Made by a program: the position numbers and the translations under genes
NCBI GenBank assembly: GCA_964500525.1
Contig: CAZCOE010000048.1
Location: 1-47,259 of the forward strand
Direction of reading: 5' to 3'
Length of the DNA: 47,259 nt
Source of the DNA: RGIG7378 sp964500525
GTDB taxonomy: Bacteria; Bacillota; Clostridia; RGIG7378
In this document: piece after piece, positions 1 to 7,210 of the stretch
How positions within the stretch are numbered: position 1 is the first letter of the stretch
Layout of the letters: each line of letters starts with the position of its first letter
The notes under the pieces: model-generated
What the model was told of the DNA's origin: nothing
The model's database searches: none
What the model saw: the letters and a program-made list of their open reading frames with translations, nothing else

Positions 1-306
1 GGTACTTTTGACCGCCCAAAAGTACCGGGAAAAGGCGCCGCTGTTTCGACGCGCGGAGCACGACTTAGGGCGATGCCCTAAGAACCCGAAGCGGTAGCTA
101 TGCTCCCATGGGCGGTTATATCGTTTTCACTCTTCGGTCGGTCCAAAAACTTGACAAGTTTCACTCAGGTCCCCTCGTTCCTTTGCTCGAATGGCGAAGC
201 GGGGCTTCGCTTTGCTTCGCAGTGAATAGTGAAGAGTGATGGGTGAAGAGTTTCGGTCCCCTCGTTCCTTTGCTCGAATGGCGAAGCAGAGCTTCGCCAG
301 TGAAAA
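1..306. repeat. Composite intergenic repeat R1 (left edge may lie outside the window)
   Basis: Bases 1-26 form a palindrome (GGTACTTTTG, 6-base loop, CAAAAGTACC). A TTAGGGC/GCCCTAAG hairpin follows near 67-85 and a GGGCGGTTAT block near 110-119. Bases 1-120 reappear almost unchanged, in inverse orientation, at 17917-18038. From 169 a block beginning GGTCCCCTCGTTCC and ending in GCGAAGC is present twice (169 and 255), separated by 7-base units of the GTGAATA/GTGAAGA type and GCGAAGC...GCTTCGC hairpins. An AACTTGACAAGTT palindrome lies at 148-160. Short open frames here look like chance readings of repeat DNA. Confidence 0.85.
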
Positions 307-307
307 G

Positions 308-336
308 TTGTGGAGCGTAAGTTTGTATAGTAAAAT
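308..336 (+). promoter_or_regulatory. Possible sigma-A promoter for the HD-domain gene
   Basis: TTGTGG, a 17-base spacer and TAAAAT, directly right of repeat R1 and 50 bases before the first start codon. The match to consensus is moderate. Confidence 0.35.
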
Positions 337-385
337 TGGACACATGGAAGAGTGAATTATTGTCTTAACCGGGGAGGTACAACCT

Positions 386-1078
386 ATGTCTCATGTTTCA
401 GAATCAAACATACGCAAGTCCCTGGAATTTCTCAAGGAGACTCTGGCAGGCGGCAAATACATGCAGGACAATCCCTACGAGCACAGCTATAGGTACGAAC
501 ACACCACCAGGGTTGCATCCTATGGCAGAGAAATTGCTCGGGCAGAGGGGCTGGATGAGGAGGCATTGGTCATTGGCTGTATTCTCCACGACGTCAGCTA
601 TTGCAACACCTATGGAGACCGGGTTCCCTGGAGCCAGCACGGACGAGATGCGGCAGCCATTGCCAGACCTTTTTTGACAAAGCTTGAGGGTTGGAACCCC
701 TCCAGAGTGGAGGAGGTCTGTTACGGCATAGCCATTCATGCAGATGGCAAAGCGGACTTTGACGGCCCAGACACAGTTTTGGCCCGGAGCATTGCGGACT
801 GCGATGAACTGGACGGTTATGACATTTTCAGAGTGTCGGAGAACATTCGCTTCTGGGGATTTTGTGAGATGAGCATTCCCCAGAAACTGGAATTTCTCAA
901 CAAGCGCCTGGCGGAATGCAAGGGTTGGCAGACCCTGGAACGGGCGACTCCCACCGCAACCAGGCTGATGCGTCAGAGAATGGCCTTGAGAGAACAGGTT
1001 TATACTGGTATGATAGAGCAGTTCACCAGAGGAATGGATTTTGACCTGGGGTACTGCGATGGACTATTTAATATCTGA
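386..1078 (+). CDS. HD-domain phosphohydrolase family protein
   Basis: A 230-residue soluble protein with the metal-binding pattern of the HD superfamily: His39 in YEHTTRV, the His68-Asp69 pair in CILHDV, a further His118 in AIHADG and acidic residues around Asp138-Asp140 (ADCDELD). Members are metal-dependent phosphohydrolases of nucleotides or other phosphate esters; the substrate cannot be read from the sequence. The start has a good site (GGGGAGG, 9 bases upstream). It is followed after 14 bases by a small membrane protein gene and then rpiB, so the three may be co-transcribed up to the terminator at 2098-2129. Nothing in the neighbours fixes a pathway. Family assignment is firm, function open. 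Confidence 0.85.
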   Translation: MSHVSESNIRKSLEFLKETLAGGKYMQDNPYEHSYRYEHTTRVASYGREIARAEGLDEEALVIGCILHDVSYCNTYGDRVPWSQHGRDAAAIARPFLTKLEGWNPSRVEEVCYGIAIHADGKADFDGPDTVLARSIADCDELDGYDIFRVSENIRFWGFCEMSIPQKLEFLNKRLAECKGWQTLERATPTATRLMRQRMALREQVYTGMIEQFTRGMDFDLGYCDGLFNI

Positions 1079-1092
1079 ATCGAGGAGAATAA

Positions 1093-1608
1093 ATGACAGA
1101 ACAGATAGTAACTTGGCTGGCAGAGCGTCTGGGGGGATCTGCACCGGAGCTGATTATAGTAGCATTGGTCAGCATGCTGCCCATTTTGGAACTGCGTGGA
1201 GGATTTATTGCAGCGGCCCTTCTTGGTGTTGACCTGTGGATTGCCATACCGGTTTGCATTTTGGCAAATCTGTTGCCTATACCCTTTATTCTGTGGCTGC
1301 TGACACCTATATTCAACTGGTTCAAGGCCCACTCCAAGTTCCTGGGAAATATAGCTCGCAAGCTGGAGGAGAAGGCCTACAAGAACGCAGATAGAGTACA
1401 GAAGTACGAGTTCTGGGGCATGGTTCTGTTTGTGGGTATTCCACTGCCGGGAACAGGAGCATGGACTGGATCCCTGATTGCCAGTGTGCTGAACATGCCT
1501 AAGCGCAAGGCATTGCCGGCAATCCTTATTGGACTGATTCTGGCTACAGTTATAATGTGTACTGTTACCTACGGAATTCCGGCGCTGGTATCACTTATTG
1601 GCGCATAA
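1093..1608 (+). CDS. Small multidrug-export-like membrane protein (COG2426 type)
   Basis: A 171-residue protein with an N-terminal hydrophobic segment (about 18-35), a second pair around 45-75, a charged cytoplasmic stretch with KAYKNADRVQKYEFWG (about 96-111), and two hydrophobic C-terminal segments including the GIPLPGTGAWTGS motif (about 118-130). This arrangement is what I know for the family annotated as putative small multi-drug export proteins, though transport has rarely been shown and the proline/glycine motif also recalls DedA-like membrane proteins. It starts 14 bases after the HD gene with an RBS (GAGGAG) and precedes rpiB by 27 bases, so an operon is likely. The substrate is unknown. 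Confidence 0.75.
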   Translation: MTEQIVTWLAERLGGSAPELIIVALVSMLPILELRGGFIAAALLGVDLWIAIPVCILANLLPIPFILWLLTPIFNWFKAHSKFLGNIARKLEEKAYKNADRVQKYEFWGMVLFVGIPLPGTGAWTGSLIASVLNMPKRKALPAILIGLILATVIMCTVTYGIPALVSLIGA

Positions 1609-1635
1609 CAAAATAAACCCATTTGGGAGGTTAGT

Positions 1636-2070
1636 ATGATTGCAATTGGAAATGATCACGCAGCAGTAGAACTCAAGGAATATGTTGTGACCCTGCTCAA
1701 GGACATGGGATACCAGGTCAAGGATTTTGGCTGCGGAGCCGGAGAGAAGTGTGACTACCCGGACAAGGCAAAGGAGGTTGCGGAGGCTGTTGCCGGTGGA
1801 GAGTGCGAAAAGGGCATCCTGATTTGCGGAACAGGCATTGGAATGTCCATTGCAGCCAACAAGGTCAAGGGCATCAGAGCGGCGGTTTGCTCAGACGAAT
1901 TCAGCGCCAGAATGTGCGCAGCCCATAACAATGCAAATATCCTTTGCTTCGGCCAGAGGGTTGTGGGCATTGGCACTGCGGAGAATTTGGTGAGAGCATG
2001 GCTGGGTACTGAATTCGAGGGCGGCAGACACCAGGGCAGAGTAGACAAGATAATGGCCCTGGAGGACTGA
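1636..2070 (+). CDS. rpiB: Ribose 5-phosphate isomerase B
   Basis: A 144-residue RpiB/LacAB-type isomerase interconverting ribose 5-phosphate and ribulose 5-phosphate in the non-oxidative pentose phosphate pathway. Visible family marks are the N-terminal IGNDHAAVELK, the DYPDKA segment, the active-site region GILICGTGIGMSIAANK (catalytic Cys about residue 66) and the conserved RAAVCSDEFSARMCAAHNNANILCFG. Length equals the usual 140-150 residues. The start is preceded by GGGAGG. It is the last gene before a hairpin terminator at 2098-2129, so it closes the unit that begins with the HD gene. Confidence 0.95.
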   Translation: MIAIGNDHAAVELKEYVVTLLKDMGYQVKDFGCGAGEKCDYPDKAKEVAEAVAGGECEKGILICGTGIGMSIAANKVKGIRAAVCSDEFSARMCAAHNNANILCFGQRVVGIGTAENLVRAWLGTEFEGGRHQGRVDKIMALED

Positions 2071-2097
2071 TATCCGGCCACAGTGAATAGCAATCCA

Positions 2098-2129
2098 AGA
2101 GTTCCTGAGATATCGGGGGCTCTCTTTTT
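2098..2129 (+). terminator. Rho-independent terminator after rpiB
   Basis: An 8-bp stem AGAGTTCC / GGGGCTCT (two G-U pairs) with a loop of about 10 bases, followed by C and five T. Confidence 0.75.
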
Positions 2130-2156
2130 GCACCTTCTTTTCCATTTTGCTATAAT
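2128..2156 (+). promoter_or_regulatory. Sigma-A promoter of the lipoprotein gene
   Basis: TTGCAC, 17 bases, TATAAT with TG one base upstream of the -10 box. It starts within the T-run of the preceding terminator. The leader downstream (2163-2242) contains a small hairpin with arms AGTTCAA and TTGAACT. Confidence 0.75.
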
Positions 2157-2242
2157 GTGGGAACAAGTAACAAACCATAGTTCAAAAGCAAAGTTTCATT
2201 TGAACTGGCAGAACCCTTAAAATCATATAAGGAGAATCAAAT

Positions 2243-2983
2243 ATGAAGAAAATATTATCTGCCTTTCTTGCCATTGCTATTGTTTTTACACTAGTGGGTT
2301 GTTCGCCTGACAATCCGGATAGGGATACAAATAACCACAAGGAATCGACCTCCGACAAAACTCAGGATAAAACCCAGAGTGTTACCCAGGACGTAACCGA
2401 TGATAAAACCCAGGACGTAACCGATGACAAGACCCAGGACGTAACCGAAGAAACAGTTATCACCAGAGGTAAAATTCAGGGCGATGTGTACAAGAATGAG
2501 ATTCTGGGTTATGAGTTCACAAGGCCTGAATCCTGGATATTTGCCACGGACGAGGAAATAGCTTCTGTATTACGTGTGGGCGCAGAGGCACTTAAGGAAG
2601 ATAAATATGCGGAGGCACTTGAGAACAATGCTGCCCTGTACGATATGATGGTAGTGGACGGCGCTACCAGAAGCAGTATAAGCATAGGATATGAGAATCT
2701 TGCCAAATCCCTTGCCACAAACATTACAGAACAGCAGTACGTAGAGGCAGTAAAACGGCAGCTGGAGGCCATTGAGGAAGTTGAGTATACCTTCGCCGAC
2801 GACTTTGAGACTGTAAAAATCGGAGATACAGAGTTCACCAGATGGAGCTGCTCTCCCACTACCAGCGGTGTTACTATGACTCAGGTCTATTACCTGCACA
2901 AAGTAGATGGATACATGAGTTTTATAATTGCTACACTCTTGGGTGATTATACAATATCTGACATCGAGGCAATGTTTAATTAA
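2243..2983 (+). CDS. Secreted lipoprotein with acidic Thr/Asp/Lys repeat linker
   Basis: A 246-residue predicted lipoprotein. The N terminus is a signal peptide with a lipobox ending in VGC (Cys20), so it should be anchored on the outer face of the membrane. Residues about 30-72 are a low-complexity linker in which the octapeptide TQDVTDDK repeats; at DNA level this is a 24-bp tandem repeat. The remaining 170 residues form a globular domain beginning about GDVYKNEILGYEFTRPESW, of the kind often seen in clostridial surface lipoproteins of unknown function. It has its own promoter and terminator, so it is monocistronic. The RBS is AAGGAG. No enzymatic motif is recognised. Confidence 0.85.
   Translation: MKKILSAFLAIAIVFTLVGCSPDNPDRDTNNHKESTSDKTQDKTQSVTQDVTDDKTQDVTDDKTQDVTEETVITRGKIQGDVYKNEILGYEFTRPESWIFATDEEIASVLRVGAEALKEDKYAEALENNAALYDMMVVDGATRSSISIGYENLAKSLATNITEQQYVEAVKRQLEAIEEVEYTFADDFETVKIGDTEFTRWSCSPTTSGVTMTQVYYLHKVDGYMSFIIATLLGDYTISDIEAMFN
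2384..2448 (+). repeat. 24-bp in-frame tandem repeat inside the lipoprotein gene
   Basis: ACCCAGGACGTAACCGATGA units begin at 2384, 2408 and 2432 (period 24, nearly three copies), encoding TQDVTDDK. The period is a multiple of three, so copy number changes would keep the frame. Confidence 0.85.
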
Positions 2984-2992
2984 CAAGCCACG

Positions 2993-3020
2993 GAGCATTC
3001 CTATGGGGTGCTCTTTTTTT
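2993..3020 (+). terminator. Rho-independent terminator after the lipoprotein gene
   Basis: A 9-bp stem GAGCATTCC / GGGGTGCTC (two G-U pairs), loop TAT, followed by seven T. Confidence 0.85.
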
Positions 3021-3040
3021 GCCCTTGGGTGACTTTTTTT

Positions 3041-3075
3041 GCAAAACAAAAGGCTCCGTTCCTAAGAACGAAGCC
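3041..3075 (-). terminator. Terminator of the tRNA-Arg gene
   Basis: On the minus strand a 10-bp stem GGCTTCGTTC / GAACGGAGCC closes a 4-base loop and is followed by TTTTGTTTTGC. It begins two bases beyond the encoded CCA end of the tRNA. Confidence 0.8.
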
Positions 3076-3076
3076 T

Positions 3077-3153
3077 TGGCGCGCCCAGCAGAGATCGAAT
3101 CCACAACCTTTTGGTCCGTAGCCAAACGCTCTATCCAGTTGAGCTATGGGCGC
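3077..3153 (-). tRNA. tRNA-Arg (anticodon ACG)
   Basis: A 77-base cloverleaf on the minus strand: acceptor stem GCGCCCA / TGGGCGC, a D arm with AGCTC...GAGC, anticodon stem TTTGG / CCAAA closing the 7-base loop CTACGGA with anticodon ACG, a T arm with GGATTCGATCT, discriminator G and an encoded CCA. The anticodon ACG (read as ICG after A34 deamination) decodes arginine CGU/CGC/CGA. It has its own promoter (3186-3214) and terminator, so it is a single-gene unit. Confidence 0.95.
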
Positions 3154-3185
3154 ATATACAGTCCAATGGCAATTGAACGGACACC

Positions 3186-3214
3186 ATTATACAGCAGCGT
3201 TTTTCCGAATGCAA
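3186..3214 (-). promoter_or_regulatory. Promoter of the tRNA-Arg gene
   Basis: On the minus strand TTGCAT, 17 bases, TATAAT, about 32 bases upstream of the tRNA 5' end. Confidence 0.8.
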
Positions 3215-3243
3215 GAGGGAACATTTTGCGTCTCAATTACAAA

Positions 3244-3272
3244 GGAGCCTTGGAAGATCCATCCAAAGCTCC
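3244..3272 (-). terminator. Hairpin terminator after dapF
   Basis: On the minus strand an 11-bp stem GGAGCTTTGGA / TCCAAGGCTCC follows the dapF stop by about 28 bases; the T tract is short (TTTGT), so termination may be partial. Confidence 0.6.
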
Positions 3273-3299
3273 ATTATTGTAGTATGTTGTCGGTTAAGG

Positions 3300-4118
3300 T
3301 CAGATGTCCACACTGCCCTCAAATGATGTTACTGCAGGGCCTGTCATGGTAACGTTCCAATGTTGGTCTACCTTGATCTGCAACTGACCGTACTTCATGC
3401 GTATGTGGCATGTCTGATCGGGAGAAATCATTCCTCTCAATCTGGCTGCCACTGCCACTGCACAGGCTCCTGTGCCGCAGGCCATGGTTTCTCCGCTGCC
3501 TCGCTCCCATACCCGCATGTCAAACACGCCGGGGGCAGCGCAGTTGACAAACTCCGCATTAACGCCCTGGGGCCAGGTGCTGTGATGCTCAAAGGCTGGT
3601 CCTACAACATCAAGAGGGAATTCGTCCACAGGTTCCTGGATGAAGTTGACGCAATGGGGATTTCCCATGTTGACGGAGACGCCCTGATATTCCCGCCCGC
3701 ATATGTTGAGACACAGCTCTGTGGCCTGAGCTCTGCCCATGTCCACGGTAACCATATCCACCAGACCGTCTGTTCCCTGGTGGAGAACCAGGCGTTTGAC
3801 GCCGGACAGTGTTTCAATACTGAGATTTAACTTGGGACTCAGGCCCTTGTCGTGTATGAATTTGCCAACGCACCGGATGCCGTTGCCGCACATGGCGCCT
3901 TCGCTGCCGTCTGCGTTGAACATGCGCATGGCAAAGTCCGCACAGTCGGAGGAGCAAATGAGAATCAACCCATCTGAGCCTACAGCAGTATGCCTTGGAC
4001 TGACCTGTCTGGCTACCTCCGCCGGATCAAAGGGCAGCTCTCCATTGCTGTATTGGGAGCAGTCCACATAGAGATAGTCGTTTCCCAGGCCGTGCATTTT
4101 GGTGAATTGGAGAGTCAT
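3300..4118 (-). CDS. dapF: Diaminopimelate epimerase
   Basis: A 272-residue epimerase converting LL- to meso-diaminopimelate, the last precursor of lysine and of DAP-type peptidoglycan. Both catalytic cysteines of the cofactor-free two-base mechanism are present: Cys77 in AMCGNGIRC and Cys214 in MACGTGACA, each in the duplicated half-domain. The N terminus MTLQFTKMHGLGNDYLYVD is typical, so the start is at 4118 although the frame stays open upstream. Its ATG overlaps the TGA of the cytidylate-kinase-like gene (ATGA), which implies translational coupling. A hairpin at 3244-3272 ends the unit. It agrees with a DAP-containing Gram-positive wall, as do the PBP, D,D-carboxypeptidase and alanine racemase genes elsewhere in the window. 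Confidence 0.96.
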   Translation of the reverse strand: MTLQFTKMHGLGNDYLYVDCSQYSNGELPFDPAEVARQVSPRHTAVGSDGLILICSSDCADFAMRMFNADGSEGAMCGNGIRCVGKFIHDKGLSPKLNLSIETLSGVKRLVLHQGTDGLVDMVTVDMGRAQATELCLNICGREYQGVSVNMGNPHCVNFIQEPVDEFPLDVVGPAFEHHSTWPQGVNAEFVNCAAPGVFDMRVWERGSGETMACGTGACAVAVAARLRGMISPDQTCHIRMKYGQLQIKVDQHWNVTMTGPAVTSFEGSVDI

Positions 4119-4741
4119 CAGACCAACCCCCTGACCTGCATATGGTGGACGATCAGATCGGCAGCCTCCTGGTAGGAAATGCGGCCGGTGTTGATGACCA
4201 GGTCGTAGTTGCGGGGGTCTGTCCACTCGCAGCCTGTGTAGTATCTGTGATATTCGGATCTGTACTTGTTCAGCTTGGTGCAGCGCTCCTCGGCCTCTCT
4301 GAAACTGACAGAGGTGCGGTCTGCCTCGTGCTTAATGCAGGACTCGTTGTCGGAGCAGATAAAGACTCTCTCCACCCCGGGCAGGTCCTTGAGAATAAAG
4401 TCAGAGCATCTGCCTATGACTACATAGGACTCCTGCTGTGCCAGCTCTCTCAGAATCTTGGCCTGATAGTTAAACAGGTTGCGGTTGGATGTGAAATCGT
4501 CGCTCTCAGGAGGGATAATCTCCCCCTTGTAAATCTGTCTGGAGACCTTGTATATCAGGCTGCTCTTGAGTCTCTCATCAGCCTGTGCAAATAATTCCTC
4601 GCTAATGCCGCTCTCGTCTGAAGCCAGGCGCAGCAGCTTCTTGTCATAGAAGTCCACGCCAAGTTTTTCTGCAACCAGCTTGCCCACAGAGGAGCCGCCG
4701 CTGCCACAGTATCTGCCTATCGTTACCACAAAATTGCTCAT
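4118..4741 (-). CDS. Cytidylate kinase-like family protein
   Basis: A 207-residue P-loop protein of the cytidylate-kinase-2 family: an N-terminal strand and glycine-rich loop (VTIGRYCGSGGSSVGK, about 6-21), followed by LGVDFYDKKLLRLAS and a CMP-kinase-like NVYIGR-equivalent (YVVIGRCSDFIL, about 105-116). The family resembles CMP kinases but often stands apart from the canonical Cmk, and its physiological substrate is not settled. Its stop codon overlaps the dapF start. A possible promoter (TTGTAA, 17 bases, AATATT on the minus strand, 4766-4794) precedes it, and the RBS is GGAGG. Family assignment is secure; activity on CMP is inference. Confidence 0.85.
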   Translation of the reverse strand: MSNFVVTIGRYCGSGGSSVGKLVAEKLGVDFYDKKLLRLASDESGISEELFAQADERLKSSLIYKVSRQIYKGEIIPPESDDFTSNRNLFNYQAKILRELAQQESYVVIGRCSDFILKDLPGVERVFICSDNESCIKHEADRTSVSFREAEERCTKLNKYRSEYHRYYTGCEWTDPRNYDLVINTGRISYQEAADLIVHHMQVRGLV

Positions 4742-4765
4742 AGAAAAACCTCCATTCCATCGGGT

Positions 4766-4794
4766 AATATTGTGTTTACATAGAAATTTTACAA
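4766..4794 (-). promoter_or_regulatory. Possible promoter of the cytidylate-kinase-like/dapF operon
   Basis: Minus-strand TTGTAA, 17-base spacer, AATATT, about 25 bases upstream of the start codon. Confidence 0.45.
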
Positions 4795-4819
4795 TAATGG
4801 CGAGTCTAATTCAAATCTC

Positions 4820-4848
4820 TTGCACAACATCCGTGTTTTGCCGATAAT
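4820..4848 (+). promoter_or_regulatory. Promoter of the two-component operon
   Basis: TTGCAC, 17 bases, GATAAT, 34 bases upstream of the response regulator start. It diverges from the kinase-like/dapF unit. Confidence 0.65.
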
Positions 4849-4882
4849 GAAAATATAGAACTTTTAGGGGGACAGCACTATT

Positions 4883-5563
4883 ATGTTTAAGATTATGGTG
4901 GTCGAGGACGACAAAAACGCCGGCAGGCTGATGAAAACAGTCCTGGAACAGAACGGCTACAGTGTGGTGATGGCCACAGATGGACAGGAAGCGCTGGATG
5001 TAATGGATCGGGTCAAGATCGACCTGATTATCCTGGACCTGATGCTGCCTGTAATGGGTGGATACGAATTCCTGGACACAATTCGCAGTCAGGGATGCGA
5101 CGTGCCGGTTATGATTGTTACTGCCAAGCAACTCCCTGTGGATAGGAAGATCGGCTTTCGACTGGGTACCGACGACTTTATGGTCAAGCCGGTGGACGAG
5201 GAGGAATTGCTGCTCCGTATCAAGGCCTTGCTCCGCCGTGCCCGTATCTCCAATGAACACAAGCTTGTGCTGGGGAACACGGTACTGGACTATGATTCCT
5301 ATACTGTGGACAGCAACGGTGTGCGGTACGCCCTGCCCGGCAAGGAGTTTCTGCTGATATTCAAGCTGCTGTCCTATCCCGACAAGATTTTCACCCGCCG
5401 ACAGCTGCTGGACGAGCTGTGGGATATGGAGACAGATACCACAGAGCGCACGGTGGATGTGCACGTCAATCGACTGAGAGACAAGTTCAAGGACAATCCG
5501 GATTTTGAAATAGTTACAGTCCGCGGCCTGGGATACAAGGCCATCCCCAGGAATCATGAATAG
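4883..5563 (+). CDS. OmpR/PhoB-family response regulator
   Basis: A 226-residue DNA-binding response regulator. The receiver domain (about 1-118) has the acidic pair Glu8/Asp9-Asp10, the phosphoacceptor Asp52 in LILDLMLP, the conserved Thr in MIVTAK and the Lys in FMVKPVDEEEL. The winged-helix effector (about 128-222) ends with the hallmark TERTVDVHVNRLRDKF and RGLGYK. Its 3' end overlaps the histidine kinase start by 8 bases, so the two are translated together and are almost certainly cognate. RBS GGGGG is 8 bases upstream of ATG. The targets are unknown; the two lipoprotein genes directly downstream are the first candidates. Confidence 0.95.
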   Translation: MFKIMVVEDDKNAGRLMKTVLEQNGYSVVMATDGQEALDVMDRVKIDLIILDLMLPVMGGYEFLDTIRSQGCDVPVMIVTAKQLPVDRKIGFRLGTDDFMVKPVDEEELLLRIKALLRRARISNEHKLVLGNTVLDYDSYTVDSNGVRYALPGKEFLLIFKLLSYPDKIFTRRQLLDELWDMETDTTERTVDVHVNRLRDKFKDNPDFEIVTVRGLGYKAIPRNHE

Positions 5564-6602
5564 AAACATCTCAATCAGACTCCGAGTCATTATCTACCTG
5601 GCATTTACCATAACTTCCACAGGATTTCTTACCGCCCTGGCCACAGCTGGCCTATATAAGTTGGGCCTGATCGGGCCGGTGTTTCGCACTCCCGGAGGAA
5701 CCATATGGATATTGCTCACAGTCAATACACTGGTGGCTGTTGTTGCCTCATCTGTAGTTATCCGATGGGTGCTGGAGCCTATCAAGGACCTGTCTCAGGC
5801 CATGGACAAGGTCAAGGAGGGGGATTTCTCTGTGCGCATTAAGCAGGACCCCGGCGACAAAGGCGAATTGGCGGAACTGGAGAAGAACTTCAACAGCATG
5901 GTGGAGGAATTAGACGGTACCGAGGTACTGCGCAGTGACTTCATAAACGACTTTTCCCACGAATTCAAGACACCCATCGTGTCTATCCGAGGCTTTGCCA
6001 GACAATTGCAGCGACCGGATATTTCGGTAGAGGATCGGATGGAATATGCCCGGATTATTGCGGAGGAGTCGGATCGGCTGACTAACATGGCAACCAACAT
6101 CCTGATGCTGAACAAGGTGGACAATCAGCACATAGTTACGAATAAAACCACATTCTCACTGTCAGAACAGCTGCGCAATTCCCTGCTGTTGTTCGAGAAA
6201 CAGTGGTCGGACAAGGATTTGGAGCTGGTTGTGGATATTGACGAGGTCACTTATACCAGCGAAGAGGGACTGCTGTCCAATGTATGGAATAACCTGATCT
6301 CCAATGCCATCAAGTTCTCAAACCCGGGAGGCAAATTGTCTGTATCCTGTGACATTCAGGGCTCCAACGTGGTGGTTTCGGTGGCAGATACCGGGGAGGG
6401 TATGGATCCGGTTACTGCAGATCATATATTTGAGAAATTCTATCAGGGAGATTCATCCCACAGCAGAGAGGGGAACGGTCTGGGACTTCCCCTGGCCCAG
6501 CGCATAGTAACTCTCTGTGGGGGCACCATCTCTGTGGAGACAGCACCGGGTCAGGGCAGCACCTTTACAGTGCGTCTCCCCATTACGGACATAACAGTTT
6601 AA
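5556..6602 (+). CDS. Sensor histidine kinase (HAMP, HisKA, HATPase_c)
   Basis: A 348-residue membrane sensor kinase. Two membrane segments (about 10-36 and 50-71) flank a very short outer loop of some 15 residues, so it probably senses within or near the membrane. A HAMP linker follows (about 70-120), then the dimerisation helix with the phosphorylated His135 in DFSHEFKTPI, and an ATPase domain with the N box NNLISNAIKFS, G1 box DTGEGM, F box FEKFYQGD and G2 box GNGLGLPLA. All catalytic motifs are intact. The gene overlaps the response regulator by 8 bases. Confidence 0.95.
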   Translation: MNRNISIRLRVIIYLAFTITSTGFLTALATAGLYKLGLIGPVFRTPGGTIWILLTVNTLVAVVASSVVIRWVLEPIKDLSQAMDKVKEGDFSVRIKQDPGDKGELAELEKNFNSMVEELDGTEVLRSDFINDFSHEFKTPIVSIRGFARQLQRPDISVEDRMEYARIIAEESDRLTNMATNILMLNKVDNQHIVTNKTTFSLSEQLRNSLLLFEKQWSDKDLELVVDIDEVTYTSEEGLLSNVWNNLISNAIKFSNPGGKLSVSCDIQGSNVVVSVADTGEGMDPVTADHIFEKFYQGDSSHSREGNGLGLPLAQRIVTLCGGTISVETAPGQGSTFTVRLPITDITV

Positions 6603-6686
6603 TGGAGCATTTGTTCTTCAATGGTATATACAACAACGGCAAATATGATATATAATTTTTCCCAGCCTATATATACCGGAGGAACT

Positions 6687-7202
6687 ATGAAACGTATTAT
6701 TGCCCTAGTACTTGCATTTGTTATGCTTGCAGTCTGCAGCGGCTGCTCAGGAGAATCTGCCAAGCAGGTGGACATTCACCAACTGCTGGACCAAATTGCC
6801 GATGCCTACGAGGACATGGACTGGGACACGTTCAGCTTCTACTACAGCGACGAAACCGATGAGGAGTACGTCCTGGAGGGTTGGTATGCCTCCGTCTTGT
6901 TTACAGATGGAATGGAGCAGGAGGATGTTCTCGACGGATACGAGTATTCCTTTGTGGTCTCCGGAGGCAAGCAGGTCACCGAGATTATGATTCTCAAGGG
7001 ACCCGACAAGGCGGCTACCAAGGCATTGCTGGAGCAGCGCCTGGAGGTGAAGCAGGACCCGACTCTGGAGGTATATATGCCTGAGGAGGCACAGTATCTC
7101 AAGGATTCGGAGATTGTATTCCATGGCGATTACGGCATTCTGATTACATCCTATGACAATAGCATAGCCAAAGGCATCATCGATGCAGCCTTTGCTGAAT
7201 AG
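6687..7202 (+). CDS. Small secreted lipoprotein of unknown function
   Basis: A 171-residue predicted lipoprotein starting at MKRIIALVLAFVMLAVCSGC, a signal peptide with lipobox Cys20. The frame is open upstream, but the start at 6687 is supported by CGGAGGA six bases before it and by the signal peptide. The mature part is acidic, about 150 residues, with no motif I recognise. It lies 84 bases after the histidine kinase with no terminator between, and 8 bases before the next lipoprotein gene, so it may belong to the same operon and could be an accessory or output of the two-component system. That link is inference from position only. Confidence 0.85.
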   Translation: MKRIIALVLAFVMLAVCSGCSGESAKQVDIHQLLDQIADAYEDMDWDTFSFYYSDETDEEYVLEGWYASVLFTDGMEQEDVLDGYEYSFVVSGGKQVTEIMILKGPDKAATKALLEQRLEVKQDPTLEVYMPEEAQYLKDSEIVFHGDYGILITSYDNSIAKGIIDAAFAE

Positions 7203-7210
7203 GAGGACAC

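Noticed and set aside
127..345. Small minus-strand frames in repeat R1, and similar frames in R2 and R5
   Set aside because: They are translations of repeat units with no RBS and repeated AKERGD-like strings caused by the duplicated module.
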